DNA of 64,000 bases from Rhizomys pruinosus (Eukaryota > Chordata > Mammalia > Rodentia > Spalacidae). Location: contig VZQC01010581.1 of NCBI GenBank assembly GCA_009823505.1, positions 246,998 through 310,997 on the forward strand. Direction: 5' to 3'. Made by a program: the position numbers and the translations under genes. This document shows, one piece after another, positions 35,201-46,815 of the stretch. Numbering within the stretch: the first letter of the stretch is position 1; each line of letters begins with the position of its first letter. The notes beneath the pieces were generated by a model. That model was given only the letters and a program-made list of their open reading frames with translations. It was not told the origin of the DNA and did no database searches.

Positions 35201-36689
35201 TTTGCCATAACTAAGTTTTTGCTGTGTTTTCAACTTAAGCTTGTTTGGTTTTTGAGCCTGAAGCACCTGGTAATCCCCGATATCCTATCCTAGTCATAAT
35301 CAGGTCTACCCAGCTTGATATCCAGGATCAATGCATCCAGGATGGTATGGCCACAGACAGACATTTTAAAATTAAAACAAAAGTTGCAAGTTTCCAGGGA
35401 GAAGATTATTTTCAAGTAAAACAAAGTTCTCTGGGAAAAAAAAAAATGAGCTCAGCCATTAGCAGGTCTGTGAACTCACAGCAGAGCTCTGGACTGCATC
35501 AAACCATAACATTAAAGATTAGCAAAAAAATAAAGATTAGCATAAAAAATCTGCCTCCTAAAGTATTCTGATTCATTGCTCCACATGTACCAGCCACCTG
35601 TGCTGTTCTGAATGAATTCCACACGCCCAGCACCCCAATGATCAGAACCTTCCTCCTCCTGCAACCAACATCAATACCTTACTTTTACATTGCCAGCACA
35701 ACTTAGGAACTCTGGAGTAGAAGGGGCAAACTCACAAGAATCCCCCCATGTTGCTCAAGCAATCAAGTAGGAAAACAAAACCAATAGTATCTTGAGGAGA
35801 GGAGAAGTGACTGTCTGCCTCCGACCCTTCAAAAACCAAAGCACACTCCAAAGATGGAAGGCACCGTAGGGGACTCTCCCTGCCCGTCTCATCAACCCCC
35901 TACCACCCCCAGCCTCGATGTATCTCTATGCCCAACCTATCAGTTTACACTGAATCATTATATAATGACCTGGCTGGGCTCGGCATGTTCTACAGTAACC
36001 TGTTTGGAATCATAGGATGCAGTTGTCAGAGCAGAGCATGCGCACAAAGCCGAGTGCTTTTTTTTTTCCTCTTGAGCTCAAGGCAAGAGGTAACTGTCGG
36101 TCAAATCCTGCTGAGCCTTGCTGACTTCAAATACAGGATGCTAAAAATGAAATAAAGGGGAGGGGCGGGGTGCCTTGCACTGTGGCTTCCAGCGTGTAGG
36201 GAAGAACCCGCGGGACGGGACGGTACAAGAGCTGGAGCAAAGGCAGCCCCCCCCCCCCCGGTTGGAATACGGAGGGCTTGCTGTGTGCACTCCGGATGGC
36301 CTGAAGCACAGCTTAGAAGGGCACTAACCGCAATGTCCGTGTCTTGGGCTGGGGTGGGTAGGACAGAGGTGAGGCATATGCCTGCCGGCTGTGGTTATTT
36401 GGTTATACATTCGCCTTTTCCCTGGTATACTAAGTAAACGCACCAGAGATGCTTGGCCACCACCGGGACCAGCACTTGTAACTGTATAGCACCGAATCGG
36501 GCGGCACCCGGACTGGTACCTGGGGAAGGGGGTTAGGATGCTCACACACTGTCCCCATCCTGTCTCTCTGGGGACTCCACCGCCCCCTCCACAAGTAGTT
36601 GTCCCCGGGAGCGCAGGGGAGCAAGTCTCCGTTTCTTGGGAAGCATCTCCTCCTTTTGTCCCTGGCTGTGCCCAGCACTCCCAAGGGTG
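32217..36689. other. Unique intron 1 sequence
   Basis: About 4.5 kb with almost no transposons. Small patterns only: a tandem AAAGATTAGC pair (35513-35541) and a poly(C) run (36249-36261). GC content rises toward the CpG island. No additional ABCG1 exon recognised. Confidence 0.5.
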
Positions 36690-36723
36690 GCGCAAGAAGT
36701 CCCCGCTGCCCAAGTGGAAGGCA

Positions 36724-36736
36724 GCGCGCGCGCGCG
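36724..36736. repeat. (GC)n alternating tract
   Basis: An uninterrupted run of alternating GC dinucleotides (about 6.5 units) inside the CpG island at the start of intron 1. Such runs can adopt Z-form DNA. Confidence 0.8.
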
Positions 36737-37091
36737 GGGGCCAGAGATTCGACCCTCCCTTTCCTCCAGCCCGGCCCCTGCTCGGTGCGCTCCCAAGTCA
36801 CCAAGCCCCTCACCCAGAGGCGGACGCGGCCAAGGCCATTTGGTCCACTTGTGCGGATGCTGGCTGCCGCGCGCCCTCCTCCGCCTTGGCTAGGCGGGTG
36901 CTGGGTGCATCTCCGGGTGGCCGGGGCAGAGGAGACCCGGGCCGCCCGAGTACCTCTCCAGGACGCCCTAGGTCAGCGTCCGGAGGACACGCTCCCAGGC
37001 GGCGGGCATAGGAACCAGCGTGCGCGGCTCGTGGTTTCCTGTTCCCCAGAAAATAAAACCCAGCCGGTGTGCACAGGATGCGCTCACTCAC

Positions 37092-37133
37092 CATGGCGGT
37101 GCCGACCGAGAAAGCGGCCATCAGACAGGCCAT
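37092..37133 (-). CDS. ABCG1: ABCG1 coding exon 1 (N-terminus)
   Basis: This exon encodes the first 14 residues of the ATP-binding cassette half-transporter ABCG1, which dimerises and moves cholesterol and related sterols out of cells. The minus strand reads MACLMAAFSVGTAM, the known start of the main ABCG1 isoform. The exon ends directly before GTGAGTGAG, a strong splice donor at 37091-37083, after a complete codon (phase 0). The ATG context has G at -3 and G at +4. It lies inside a CpG island, and a GGC/GCC triplet run sits just upstream in the 5' UTR. Exon 2, 7.6 kb downstream, continues in frame with NASSYS. The frame stays open into the intron (to 36810) and upstream to 37382, but the donor and the family sequence show those extensions are not the coding part. 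The transcription start is not resolved. Confidence 0.95.
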
Positions 37134-37142
37134 GCCCCGGGG

Positions 37143-37165
37143 GCGGCGGCGGCGGCGGCGGCGGC
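37143..37165 (-). repeat. GCC triplet repeat in ABCG1 5' UTR
   Basis: About eight GGC units on the plus strand (GCC in the transcript) end roughly 10 bases upstream of the ATG. The tract lies in the presumed 5' UTR and is likely length-variable. Confidence 0.85.
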
Positions 37166-37480
37166 AGGGTAGTGGCTGCTGCGGGGAAGAGGCTGCGAGG
37201 ACGCGGCTGCGCTCGCTCTGGCTCTGCCCTGCGCTCGCTCTAGCAGCTCCGGCCCCTGCGCGCCCCACCCCGCCCTGCCCCGGGATTGGCTGGCGCGGAG
37301 TGGGCGGGCCACAGGCAGGTGCGCGTGCTCTTGTTTTGCTCCTGCGGGCGAAGGCTGGAGGGTGCTGCGGGCTGGGAGCCATCTGCTAGGCCACTTTCTG
37401 GTCCAGGCCACCTGGGCCTGGCAGCTCCAATCTGGGCACCTCGCAGGGGCTGGCCCAGCGCGACCCTGAACAACGCCGTG

Positions 37481-39654
37481 GGGTGCGCTACAAACTATGG
37501 GCGGAGGGGAGTTCCTCGCTTGGGAACTGCTGCCTTCAAACTTAGGGCGGCCTTAGGGAAGCGCAGGAGATGGGGGAGAAGGCCTGGTGCTTCTTTCTTT
37601 TGCCTTTGTTGGGCACCTGTTTTCTGGGTAGATGCTTGAGAACCAAAGGAGAGGCGAGCGGCTATAGGCCCGTCCCCGCAGTTCCAATGTGGAGTAACCC
37701 CCACATTAGGGCACCAGGGTCTCATACAGGTAGCGCTGCTGTGCGCAAACACACTGTTAAGTGCGAGGCGAAACACTCAGGCCTCCATCATACAGCCTCC
37801 CAAATGAGCCATAGGGGTGTTCCCCTGCTTGTTACACAGCTGCGTTTGTGTACCTGTAAACAGAACAGCATTCAGGCACTCTCCCTGTCGGGCCCCAGAC
37901 TGAAGTATCAGATGATCTGACATCTACTGAAGCTCGGTTTATATGCAAGTGAGCCATTTGCAGTGAGCCATTTGCAGAGGACCGTGGTGACGTTCTTGTT
38001 CTTTAGTCTTGATCTCAGTAACTGAGCTAATGCTCAGTTCAGTTGTTTGCCTGTCACCTCCAGCGCAGTAGAGCCAACCACACATCCATTGCTTATTGAT
38101 AGGACGGTTTTCTAACCCAGAAAAGGGGACAGGCAAGTGGGTGTCATACCCTCAAGTCTTTCACCGGTGGCCAAGGATGTTTCCTTCTGTTCAAAGGAGA
38201 GAAAGTAGGGCCTAATCCCCCACTCAGGAGAGGACAGAGCAGTAGTCTTCCTTTTCCGAGGGCCTGAGCTTGCCCGTTTGATACTATGTTGCAGGATGCT
38301 GCTGTGTTCCAGGGTTCTTTAAACATATCAAACAGCTCTAGAAAAAGGATTTGAATTCACAGAACCTAGGGAGGGAGAAAGGTGCTTAGAGACAAGAGAC
38401 TCTGAGCTTAGATGTGACCCAGGTAAAGATCATGCCTATTTCCATGGAGGTCTACTTGCCGCCCAGTATCTACCCTCCCCAATCCAGAAATGTGTTCACA
38501 ATTTTCTTCTAGCAATTTCTCTTTCTGAGCCCCTTCTACATCCTTTGATGCATGTGCAGTTGACCGACCTTCTGCTCAGATATAGGCTAATTAGCATCAG
38601 GCTGAATGCAGCGTGGCCACAGTGGTTGGTCAGGAGCTAGAGGCCATGCTTGCTGGGAATGACCAGGAAACAGAATAGATCCTGAGGAGGAAGCCACAGA
38701 GGGTAGAAAGCCCTGCACAGGGTTTGTGGTGTGCTTGGGCCACTGAAAGAGTCATCTGTCCCTGCCTGCCCATCTACCCTCGAGGTACTGATCTTCTTGA
38801 TCATGCTGGAAACAGCGTGGGACAGGGACTTTCCACCTGCAGGAAAACATCCAACTCCAGTCTTTACTGATGGCCTCCTGATAATGCCCAAACAGGAAGT
38901 AAGTGTAGAGTTGGACAGACTTGTCATGTTTGTATCAGGAAGTGTGGTTGCCTGGCCAGCTAAAAAGATGGATTCTTTTTCTCCCACCATAGAAAGGTTC
39001 ATGGTAGTCAGTCTGCTTTCAGGCCTGCCACTACCAAGCCCAAGTCCTGCAATCTGAGCCCCAGCCTGTTTGCTTTCTCCACAGCTCTGCCTTCCCCATG
39101 CTGGCTTCCTTCATGGAACAGAGCACTGAGTTCTTATCAGCTTCCCAATCCCAGTTGTGCCAGTCTACTAAGCCCAATGGTCCCTAATCCTGATGGGCCT
39201 TCCTGGTCTGGGTCACGCTGCAGTAAACAAGAAGTTAGTCCTGATGCACCACACAGGAAGATGTGGCCCAAATGCTTCTGTGCCACTTGGAGACCTTCTG
39301 AGCATAGCCCAGCAAATGTGAGAAGGACACAAGGCAGTACAGTCCAGGCCAAACCAACCTTGGCAGAATTTCTGCCAAGACATGACGAGAAATGAGCTTC
39401 CTTGGCCTTGAGGACTTCTGGAGAGAAGCCACTTCCTGTCTCAACATGAAGAGTGATTTAGTATGAAATACCGTCACTCCTTGGTATCACTGGAAAATTG
39501 GTTCACAGACCCCGAGCCAATGCCGAAATCTATGGAAACCCAAATCTGTTATGCGCAGGGTGTGGTGTTTGCATTCAACCCACTCATGCCTCCCAGATGC
39601 TTTGATCCATCTCTAACTCACTTCTAACACCTAATAAGATCCAGATGCTATGTT
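37481..39654. other. Unique upstream sequence
   Basis: The promoter-proximal flank of ABCG1. A short tandem (GTGAGCCATTTGCA, two copies) occurs near 37950-37978. No repeat family or exon recognised. Confidence 0.45.
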
Positions 39655-39960
39655 GTTTGGAGGAAAGTTTCTTAAACTGTGGGTCCAGACCCCATATGGG
39701 GTTGTATAACTGAATATGGGGTCACAAAGAATTCAACAACATTAAGATGTTTGTGAATGCTCAGTACCTAAACTTTAATTCAAGATGCATAATGAACCCA
39801 AGATATTTCTGACAGTGGTCACCTGTGTTGCATCACACAGCCTCATGCAGTCTTGGTTCTGAATACACAACGTGTCCCTGCTGTCATACCACACAAACTG
39901 AAAACGGCACCTGAAACACCTCAGGCTCCAGACTACTCTGTGCTATGTGCTACAATGGTT
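39655..39960 (+). mobile_element. Possible hAT-type DNA transposon remnant
   Basis: CTTAAACTGTGGGTCCAGACCCCATATGGGG (interrupted match), then AACTGAATATGGGGTCAC resembles the terminal region of non-autonomous hAT-Charlie elements. Confidence 0.45.
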
Positions 39961-40029
39961 TCTACTCTGTATACAGAGTTTCCAGCTCTTACAGAAGCAT
40001 AGTGGTTTAATTATGGAAGCTTGCTGGAT

Positions 40030-40300
40030 AGCTGCAGTTGTCAGCTTGGCCCACCTGGGAAGAGGGAGCCTCAATTAGGGAACTGCTTCCATTAGATTGG
40101 CCTGTGGGCATGTCTGTGAGGCCTGTTCTTATTGTTGAATGATATGGGAGTATCCAGCCTACTGTGGGTGGTACCACCCTGGGTGGTCCTGTAGCCAGGC
40201 CTGCTGGTGCTCACCTTTAACACTGGCACTAAGGAGGCAGAGGTACAGGGATCTCTGTGAGTTCAAGGGCAGCCTGGTCTACATAGTGATATAAATAAAA
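40030..40300 (+). mobile_element. MaLR-like LTR 5' part with a B1 fragment
   Basis: GTTGTCAGCTTGGCCCACC, GCCTGTGGGCATGTCTGTGAG and CTACTGTGGGTGGTACCACC match the rodent LTR. A diverged B1 (about 40193-40300) interrupts its 3' part. Confidence 0.6.
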
Positions 40301-40305
40301 CAGTT

Positions 40306-40980
40306 AGTTTTAATTGTCAGCTTGACACAGTCTAGAAGCACCTGGGAAGAGAGGCCCAGGGAAGGACTGTTTAGATCAGGTTGGCCTCTGGGATACCTGT
40401 TGTGGGTTGCCTTGATTTCACTGGTTGGTAAGGAAAGACTGAACCCACTGTGGGGGTGGGGGGCAATTCCCTCAGTTTAGCTCCCAGGCTGGATAAGAGT
40501 GGAGGAATGGAGCTCAGTGCTAGGAACACGCAGACATTCACTTCTCTCTGCTTGTGACTGTGGATGTAATGTGACTGGCTGATTGAAGTTCTGCCACCAT
40601 AACTTTACAGGGATGGTGGCCTGTAACCTGGAGCTGGGGCCTAAAATAACCCTTTCTCCCTTGAGTTGCTTTTTGTTGGAAGATTTTTTTAATTTGTTTT
40701 ATTTATTTATTTATTATTTTTTATGTATACGAGTGTACTGTCTGCGTGTAGGTTAATGCACCCGTGTCATGCAATGCCGCGGAGGTCAGAAAGGGGTGTC
40801 AGATTCCCCTGAAACTGGAGTTCAAGACAGTTCTTAGCCACCATGTGGGTGCTGGGAATCGAACCCGGGTCCTCTGCAAGAGCAGTCAACGCTCTTAACC
40901 GCTGAGCTATCTCTCCAGCCCCTTGCTGGAAGATTTTTATCACAGAGAAAGAAATGAAACTATGGCAGCATGCGTCAGAT
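40306..40980 (+). mobile_element. MaLR-like LTR split by a B2
   Basis: AATTGTCAGCTTGACACAG start, GCTGGATAAGAGTGG, AAATAACCCTTTCTCCC and a continuation (AGATTTTTATCACAG) after the inserted B2. Confidence 0.65.
40690..40922 (-). mobile_element. B2 SINE nested in the LTR
   Basis: Reverse B2. TTGTTGGAAGATTTTT before and TTGCTGGAAGATTTTT after are the target-site duplication, one mismatch. Confidence 0.93.
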
Positions 40981-41145
40981 TAGTATATCTTGGGATTGGA
41001 TTAAGTTAGGAAACAAACACATTTACCTGCTTCATATGCAAATTTGCCTTCGTTTTTAATAAAGGATAAAATTATATACCTAAAGAATTGCTTTTAAATA
41101 AATTTATTTATGATTTATTATCAGTAGCTGTTGGATATGTATTTA

Positions 41146-41303
41146 TTTTTTACTTATTTTATCTTTTTGAGACAGGTCTCCCTGTAGCTCCAGCTGGCCT
41201 GGAACTCACTATGTAGACTAGGCTGCCCTTGAACTCACAGAGTTCTGTCTGCCTCTGCCTCCTGAGTGCTGGGATTAAAGGTGTGCATCACCATGCCTGG
41301 CCT
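41146..41303 (-). mobile_element. B1 SINE
   Basis: Reverse-oriented, with GAGACAGGTCTCCCTGTAGC and GTGCTGGGATTAAAGGTGTG. Confidence 0.9.
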
Positions 41304-41384
41304 TGGTTGATTTGTTTGCCTTTTTTATGTACCTATATACCCAGGGTTGAATAAAGATGTCTGGGGGGAGAGGGGGAGCGTAAT

Positions 41385-41498
41385 AAGAGCCAAGTTCTCA
41401 GGAGATGCAGACAGAGCTCTATAAGTCTACACAGTGACTTCCAGGCCATATGGGGCTACAGGGAGATCTTGTCTAAAACAAACAAACAAAAAACAGTA
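41385..41498 (+). mobile_element. Degenerate B1 fragment
   Basis: GTGACTTCCAGGCCATATGG, GGCTACAGGGAGATCTTGTC and an ACAAACAAAC tail. Confidence 0.6.
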
Positions 41499-44140
41499 AT
41501 AAGTGGAAAAATTCAAGAAGCCTTGATTTAAAATATTATCAAGAAAAAACAGACTGTATGGATTCAGTGTAACATTTTTGACCCAAGGTTACTTGAACTC
41601 ATAGACAGGAAGAGCTGACTTTATCTGTCACCAGTAACAAGGCATCCTGGGTCTGGCTCCCCGTCACCCCGTCCCTTCTGAGCTGTACAGCTACGCAGTC
41701 AGTTGGCTTGTCTGGCACCACAGGCACCTGTGAGGCAGCAAAAGTGTAAACCATCTGTCCAGGCTTTTGTGCCTCTGCCCGAACATCCCCAGTTCTCCAG
41801 CATGGCTTCATAGGACCTGCCTGTCTCCCCTTCTCCCCTTCCTCTGGGTGTGAGCCAGGTTCTCAGCATTCCAGTGAGAGGAGAAGGGATCTGCTATGGA
41901 AAAGCCTGTTCAATGTGGTCTGATCAGGACAGACAGAGTGGCTTGGATAACCCACTCCCAGATCTGGATGCTCAATTCTTCTTGTTGATGATGTGGGCAG
42001 CGGTAGCCAGCCAGGGCCGGGCCAGGGGCTCTTTCCCCCCTCCTGTGTTTGGCCTGTGTTCTGATGGCTGTTCAGAGCCTGTCGGCTTCACATCTGATAA
42101 ATGTATCCGTGCCTCTCCTCACTCCATCTTTATGTCCAGTCTCCTTGGCAGCCCCTCTGTTCCCTCCCTTGAAAACGACCATGGAGTCCAGTCTATCTAA
42201 ATCACCAGCAGAATAGCACAAGCCAAACCCTGTATCCACGGCTGGGCTGCTCTGCAAGAAACTACTACTGCCTTGACACCTGTGGCACTCACTGGTCAGT
42301 GGACCTCTTGTCAATTGACCACGGCAGTCACTGCCCTCATGTGGACTAGCCTGCCTCAAAGCTGGGCAGAGGACTGGTCATGGAAACGGTGTGTGCTTGC
42401 TGGCTTGTCCTTCACACACCAAAGCTCTGACTTTCCCAGTCAGTTAAGACCAGAATCTGATGGATGTACCCACCACACACATCCAGAGGAATCCCTTGAT
42501 CCCCAGTACAGTGACAGGTGGCCAGAAAGTCAGGACTGAGAGATATGGGAAACAGAAGAGTTGGCACAGGGCAGGGGATGTGGAGATGGAAAGCTGCGAT
42601 TATCCAGCTGTGTTTTCAGGAAAAGAAAAAAAAAGTAAATAAACATTTCTGAACCCAAGGAAGAGGCAGGCTGCATGCTTGCCAGCAGATTGTTTCTGTT
42701 ACTTCTCACTAGCCCGAGAACCTGGAACGACTGAGAGAGATCTGGGAACTAGTGTCTTTGGTTGAGGAAAGGGGAAGGGCCATCTAGTGAGGAGGTGACC
42801 TTTCAAGAGGAAGACAGGACCAGACACTGGAACGTTACCCGAGGCCTCCTTCCCACACATAATTAAAACCTGCTGTCCCGACCATGAAAGGTCCTTGCTT
42901 GGTAGTAAGTAGCCTAAGGAACACTGTTTTCTGATTTTCCTCAGAGGAATGGCCCTCCCTAACCCCAGGGGCACACTCTGCCCAGAGCCAGTCAGCTAGT
43001 CAGCATCTCACAGCTTGAGCAATGCCTCAGTTCTGCAAGCATAGGAGTCAGGGCGGGGGGTGGAGGGGGTCACAGAACTCCAGGGTTCCCCCAGAAGAGG
43101 GTTTGTTTCTCTTTGGGATTAGCAAGCCAGACTGAGTACCCTCTTGCTCAACCTCAGGGTAGAATCGAGCTGAAAACAAAGTGAAGGTAATGAATGCCCT
43201 CTTCTCCCAGGGGATGCCTGGAAATGTGGGTACCCCCAACCCTCTCTGTGCATATCTAGAGTAAAGTTTCATTCAGAAATTAACAACAGTAATAATGAAG
43301 CACAATTATAACCGGCTACCACTCTGAAAGTTCTGTACATTTGACCATGTTCTCTTGAAAGAGTTAATATTGTGGGAACACCAGAACTTCTGCTGCCACA
43401 AACCGCCCATGAGCTAAGCAAGACAGGAATTCAGTCTTTAAGTCCTGCTTTACTCAGAAAGTCTGGATCTGGAAAGGCAGAGGATCAGCACCCTGAACCA
43501 TGGCCTTCCGGTCATCTCCAGCCAGCAGGGGACAAAGGCACTCAGCCATTTAGAGCTCGGTCTCACCACTCTGGTCATGTGCCTCTCTCATTACCAGCTC
43601 CCGCTCTTCTTTTATTCTGTGGATGTCTGGGCTTGGGCACTTCACAGAACTCTGAGTCCAGTTAGTGTCTGTCTGCTGGTATCAACCTTGTGCTCCCCCA
43701 GACTGGACAGTTAACTCAGAACATATGAACCATTAGTAGTGCATATATGCTAAGCTATTAATAACATGTATGTGTGGGTATGGTACAAGATACAAAAATG
43801 CCTCTCATTTCCCCTTCCCCCATCAAGGACAAACAGTGCTTTACGATCACTAGTGATGGGGGTAACTGAGTCTGTGCAGTAATGAAGTGTCTGCTTTCAC
43901 CACTTAAAAAAATCTTTTATTCTTTGATAATTTCCTACATACATACAATATACTTTGATCCTATCCACCATCAACTCCTCCCTTCCTACTGGAAATGCTA
44001 GCCAACATAATAAAGCAAGAAAAAGAACGAAATGGCGTGCAGATTGCCAAGGAAGAAAATTTAAGTTTTTATCTTCAAATAACATGAGTCATTGCATAGG
44101 GAAGCACAAAGCAAGGTCTATGATGTGAGATAAACACAAG
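41499..44140. other. Unique upstream sequence
   Basis: 2.6 kb without a recognised repeat or gene. The frames here (up to 116 residues) have no family resemblance. Confidence 0.45.
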
Positions 44141-44154
44141 AAAATAAACCTATC

Positions 44155-44393
44155 GGGGCTGGAGAGATGGCCTAGCGGTTAGGAGCGCTGACCACTCTTA
44201 CAGAGGACCCTGGTTCGATCCCCAGCACCCACATGGCAGCCACCATCTGAAACTCCAATTCCAGGAGAACTCCAGTTCCAGGGGAATCTGAGACCCTCTT
44301 CTGACCTCCGCGGCATTGCATGACACGGGTGCACAGACCTACATGTAGACAGTACATTCATACACATACAGAAATAAATAAAATTAAAAAAAT
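44155..44393 (+). mobile_element. B2 SINE, full length
   Basis: Young-type B2 inserted next to or into the old L1. AAAATAAACCTATC occurs before (44141-44154) and after (about 44395-44408). Confidence 0.93.
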
Positions 44394-44399
44394 AAAAAT

Positions 44400-44760
44400 A
44401 AACCTATCTTTATGGTCTACAATGAACACTGACATCAAAAACACCACAGCACTGATAGTGGCTGGAAGAAAGCTATAGTGGGGTTAGCCTAACAAGACAG
44501 ATTTGGGCCTCACATAATACTAATTTCAAAATATGCTTGAAAATAAAACAATAGCTCTTTTAGGAAAAAATAGAAGTAAACCTTTGGGCTCTAGTATCAG
44601 ACAAACAGTTTTTAAGCTTGACAACAAAAATTATGATCCATAAGCTAAATTGATAAACAGGACTACATCAAAATGACTCTCGGTTGACTCTGAGAAGGAC
44701 TCTGTTAAAAAGTTGAGAAGACTGGTGTTAGAGTTTTGGAGAGGGAAAAGGAAGGAGTTT
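44400..44760 (+). mobile_element. Old L1 remnant (ORF2 3' part)
   Basis: Diverged sequence in the order of mammalian L1 ORF2 near its end: GGAAAAAATAGAAGTAAACC, then GATAAACAGGACTACATCAA. It is too decayed for any coding capacity. Confidence 0.5.
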
Positions 44761-45249
44761 ATAGTTAAGAAATAAGAACCAGAGCCAGACCTGCAACAGC
44801 AAAGAATGTGTACTTTATCAGAATAAGTGTACAGCAGTTGTAGGAAAGATACTCTATTACCCACTTGTGGAGTGCCTTCCTACCTAATGAATACAGGTGG
44901 AAGATTTTATTCCTTGAGCCCAGCTGGAATGCGTCAGATGCCAAGGCGTGGTGTCCTTGGATAATTTGAAAGCCTTTATTTGATTCCTCCGGCTGAACAG
45001 GACAGTGTCTCAAATCTGTGAGACAGGTGGCTCCATAAAACCAGACTGCCTCAGTCCTGGGAGTGACTGGCTGATAGGCTTTAGCAAGGCCAGCCTGCCA
45101 AGTTAGGTCCAGTTATCCATTTCAAGGGACATCTGACTCTACGGCCTCCTCATGAAGCTTATGGCTCTTCTGCCAGTCACATGTTCTATCAGCTGAACCA
45201 GACGAAAGTATCTGCAAGCGTCATAGCCAATGAAGGGCTGGGATGGACA
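44761..45249. other. Unassigned segment inside the L1 region
   Basis: Non-L1-like sequence separating two L1 blocks; no family recognised. Confidence 0.35.
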
Positions 45250-45262
45250 ATAAAGAATTTTC

Positions 45263-45445
45263 TTTCTTTTTTCTTTTTCTTTTTCTTTTTTTTTTTTGTC
45301 TTTTTGAGACAGTCTCCCTGCACCCACATCTGGCCTGGAAGTCCCTATGTAGACCAGGCTGGCCTTGAACTTACAGAGATCCACCAGTCTCTGCCTCCTG
45401 AGTACTGGGATTAAAGGCGTGTCCCATCACCCCCAGCTCCAAGAG
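45263..45445 (-). mobile_element. B1 SINE
   Basis: Reverse B1 with a long CT-rich tail. TAAAGAATTTTC flanks it at 45251-45262 and 45446-45457. Confidence 0.92.
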
Positions 45446-45457
45446 TAAAGAATTTTC

Positions 45458-45991
45458 AAAGCTTGACAATAAGAAAAACAAGTCATCCCCATTCTAAAAT
45501 AAGTACATTTCACAGAAGTTAGACAGCGAGCAAACAGGTACATGAAAAGAAGTCCAGTCTCCTTAGCCTTTAGAGGAATGCACATTAAAACATGCGGCAA
45601 TGCTCCACACCTGTCCAAATTCGAAAACAAAAACCAGGGACAACTCCAGAGCAATGACAGCAGGCACTGCAAAAACCACATCACCCAGACTGCTGGGACT
45701 GCGACCCATGAGGCAGGCTGCTGGGAAGCCAACCGGTGCAGCCACTCTGGAAAGGCCTAGCCATCGCTTACAAACCTCCCATAATTACTACTCACCCTAG
45801 CAATTGCACTCCAGAGAAATGAAAAGCCAGATCCACTCAAAACCCTGGACACCTGTGTTTAAGGCTGCTTGGTCTATAATGAGTTGAGGTTGACAACAGT
45901 TCAGCTGTCCTTCAAAGACGAAGAATCTGCAAACAAGACATGATGGGGAGGGCGGGGGTGAGTCTCCAGAGAATTCCCAAGAATCTCCTAG
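45458..45991 (+). mobile_element. Old L1 remnant (ORF2 end and 3' UTR)
   Basis: CAGGTACATGAAAAGAAGTC, GAGGAATGCACATTAAAAC and GGTGCAGCCACTCTGGAAAG are typical of the last part of mammalian L1, in order and on the plus strand. Heavily mutated. Confidence 0.7.
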
Positions 45992-46005
45992 AAAAAGCTA
46001 ATCCC

Positions 46006-46309
46006 GGGGCTGGAGAGATGGCCTAGCGGTTAAGAGCGCCAACTGCTTTTACAGAGGACCCGGGTTCGATCCCCAGTACCCACATGGCGGCCGAGAACCG
46101 TCTGAAACTCCAATTCCAGGAGAACTCCAGTTCCAGGAGAATCCGACACCCTCTTCTGACCTCCGCGGCATTGCACGACACAGGTGCACAAACACTGCAT
46201 GCAACGAGAGAAGATTACATTCATTTGTCACACGGATCAAAGAAAAGTTGAACAGAACATGACAAAGAAATAAAAATTTTTTTTTAATTTAACAAAAAGA
46301 AAAAAAAAG
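46006..46309 (+). mobile_element. B2 SINE, tail rearranged
   Basis: The head and B box are intact, but the 3' part after GCACAAACACTGCATGCAA differs from sister copies. The 14-bp site AAAAAGCTAATCCC lies before (45992-46005) and after (46310-46323). Confidence 0.93.
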
Positions 46310-46323
46310 AAAAAGCTAATCCC

Positions 46324-46483
46324 GGCCGGGCGTGGTGGCACACGCCTTTAATCCTAGCACTTGGGTGGCAGAGGCAGATGGATCTCTGTGAGTTCAAGGC
46401 CAGCTTGGTCTACAAAGTGAGCTCCAAGCCACTGGGACTAAAGGGAGACCCTGTCTCAAAAAGACAAAAAAAAAAAAAAAAAA
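46324..46483 (+). mobile_element. B1 SINE at the same target site
   Basis: The B1 begins immediately after the second AAAAAGCTAATCCC and is followed by a third copy (46484-46497). Confidence 0.95.
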
Positions 46484-46497
46484 AAAAAGCTAATCCC

Positions 46498-46815
46498 TGG
46501 GGGCTAAATGCTGCAACCTCCTTGAAATGAAGATGTTGCCCTGGTGGGGTTATTCCAGGCGGAGGTAGATGTGGGGGGCAGGGGGGGGGGGGGTGCTATA
46601 AAGAGATGACAGGAGGAATGCCTTCTGGGTGAAATGTTCTGTATCTAGGCTGTTTGTTGTCTATGGCAATACTCCGGTTGGGACATTACAGTACAGTTGT
46701 GCAAGATGTCAGCACCAAGGAAACCCGGGCAAAGGCTGCATAGGCTGTCTTGGAGTTCTTTCTCAAAACTGCATATGAACATAAATCGTTTCAAATAAAA
46801 TTTCAGTGTCTAAAA
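46498..46815 (+). mobile_element. Old L1 3' UTR
   Basis: GGTGAAATGTTCTGTATC, GTGCAAGATGTCAGCACC and a final TTTCAAATAAAATTTCAG match the ends of ancient mammalian L1s. It continues the element at 45458-45991 on the other side of the SINE pair. Confidence 0.65.

Larger units (their letters stand above)
36690..37480 (-). promoter_or_regulatory. ABCG1: CpG-island promoter and 5' UTR region of ABCG1
   Basis: This is a dense CpG island covering exon 1 and extending on both sides. On the transcribed (minus) strand upstream of the ATG are a CCAAT box (37289-37285) and GC boxes at 37268-37275 and 37302-37308. No TATA box is evident, which fits a dispersed-start CpG promoter. The 5' UTR probably begins somewhere between about 37180 and 37290, but the exact start cannot be read from sequence. 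The island also covers the first 400 bases of intron 1, including an alternating (GC)n tract near 36724. Long reading frames here on both strands are GC-rich shadows. Confidence 0.85.

Noticed and set aside
36599..37389. Long frames in the CpG island (214 and 157 residues on plus, 190 on minus)
   Set aside because: GC-rich DNA has few stops. Only the 14 codons of ABCG1 exon 1 are supported; the 190-residue minus frame runs through the splice donor into the intron and upstream of the start.
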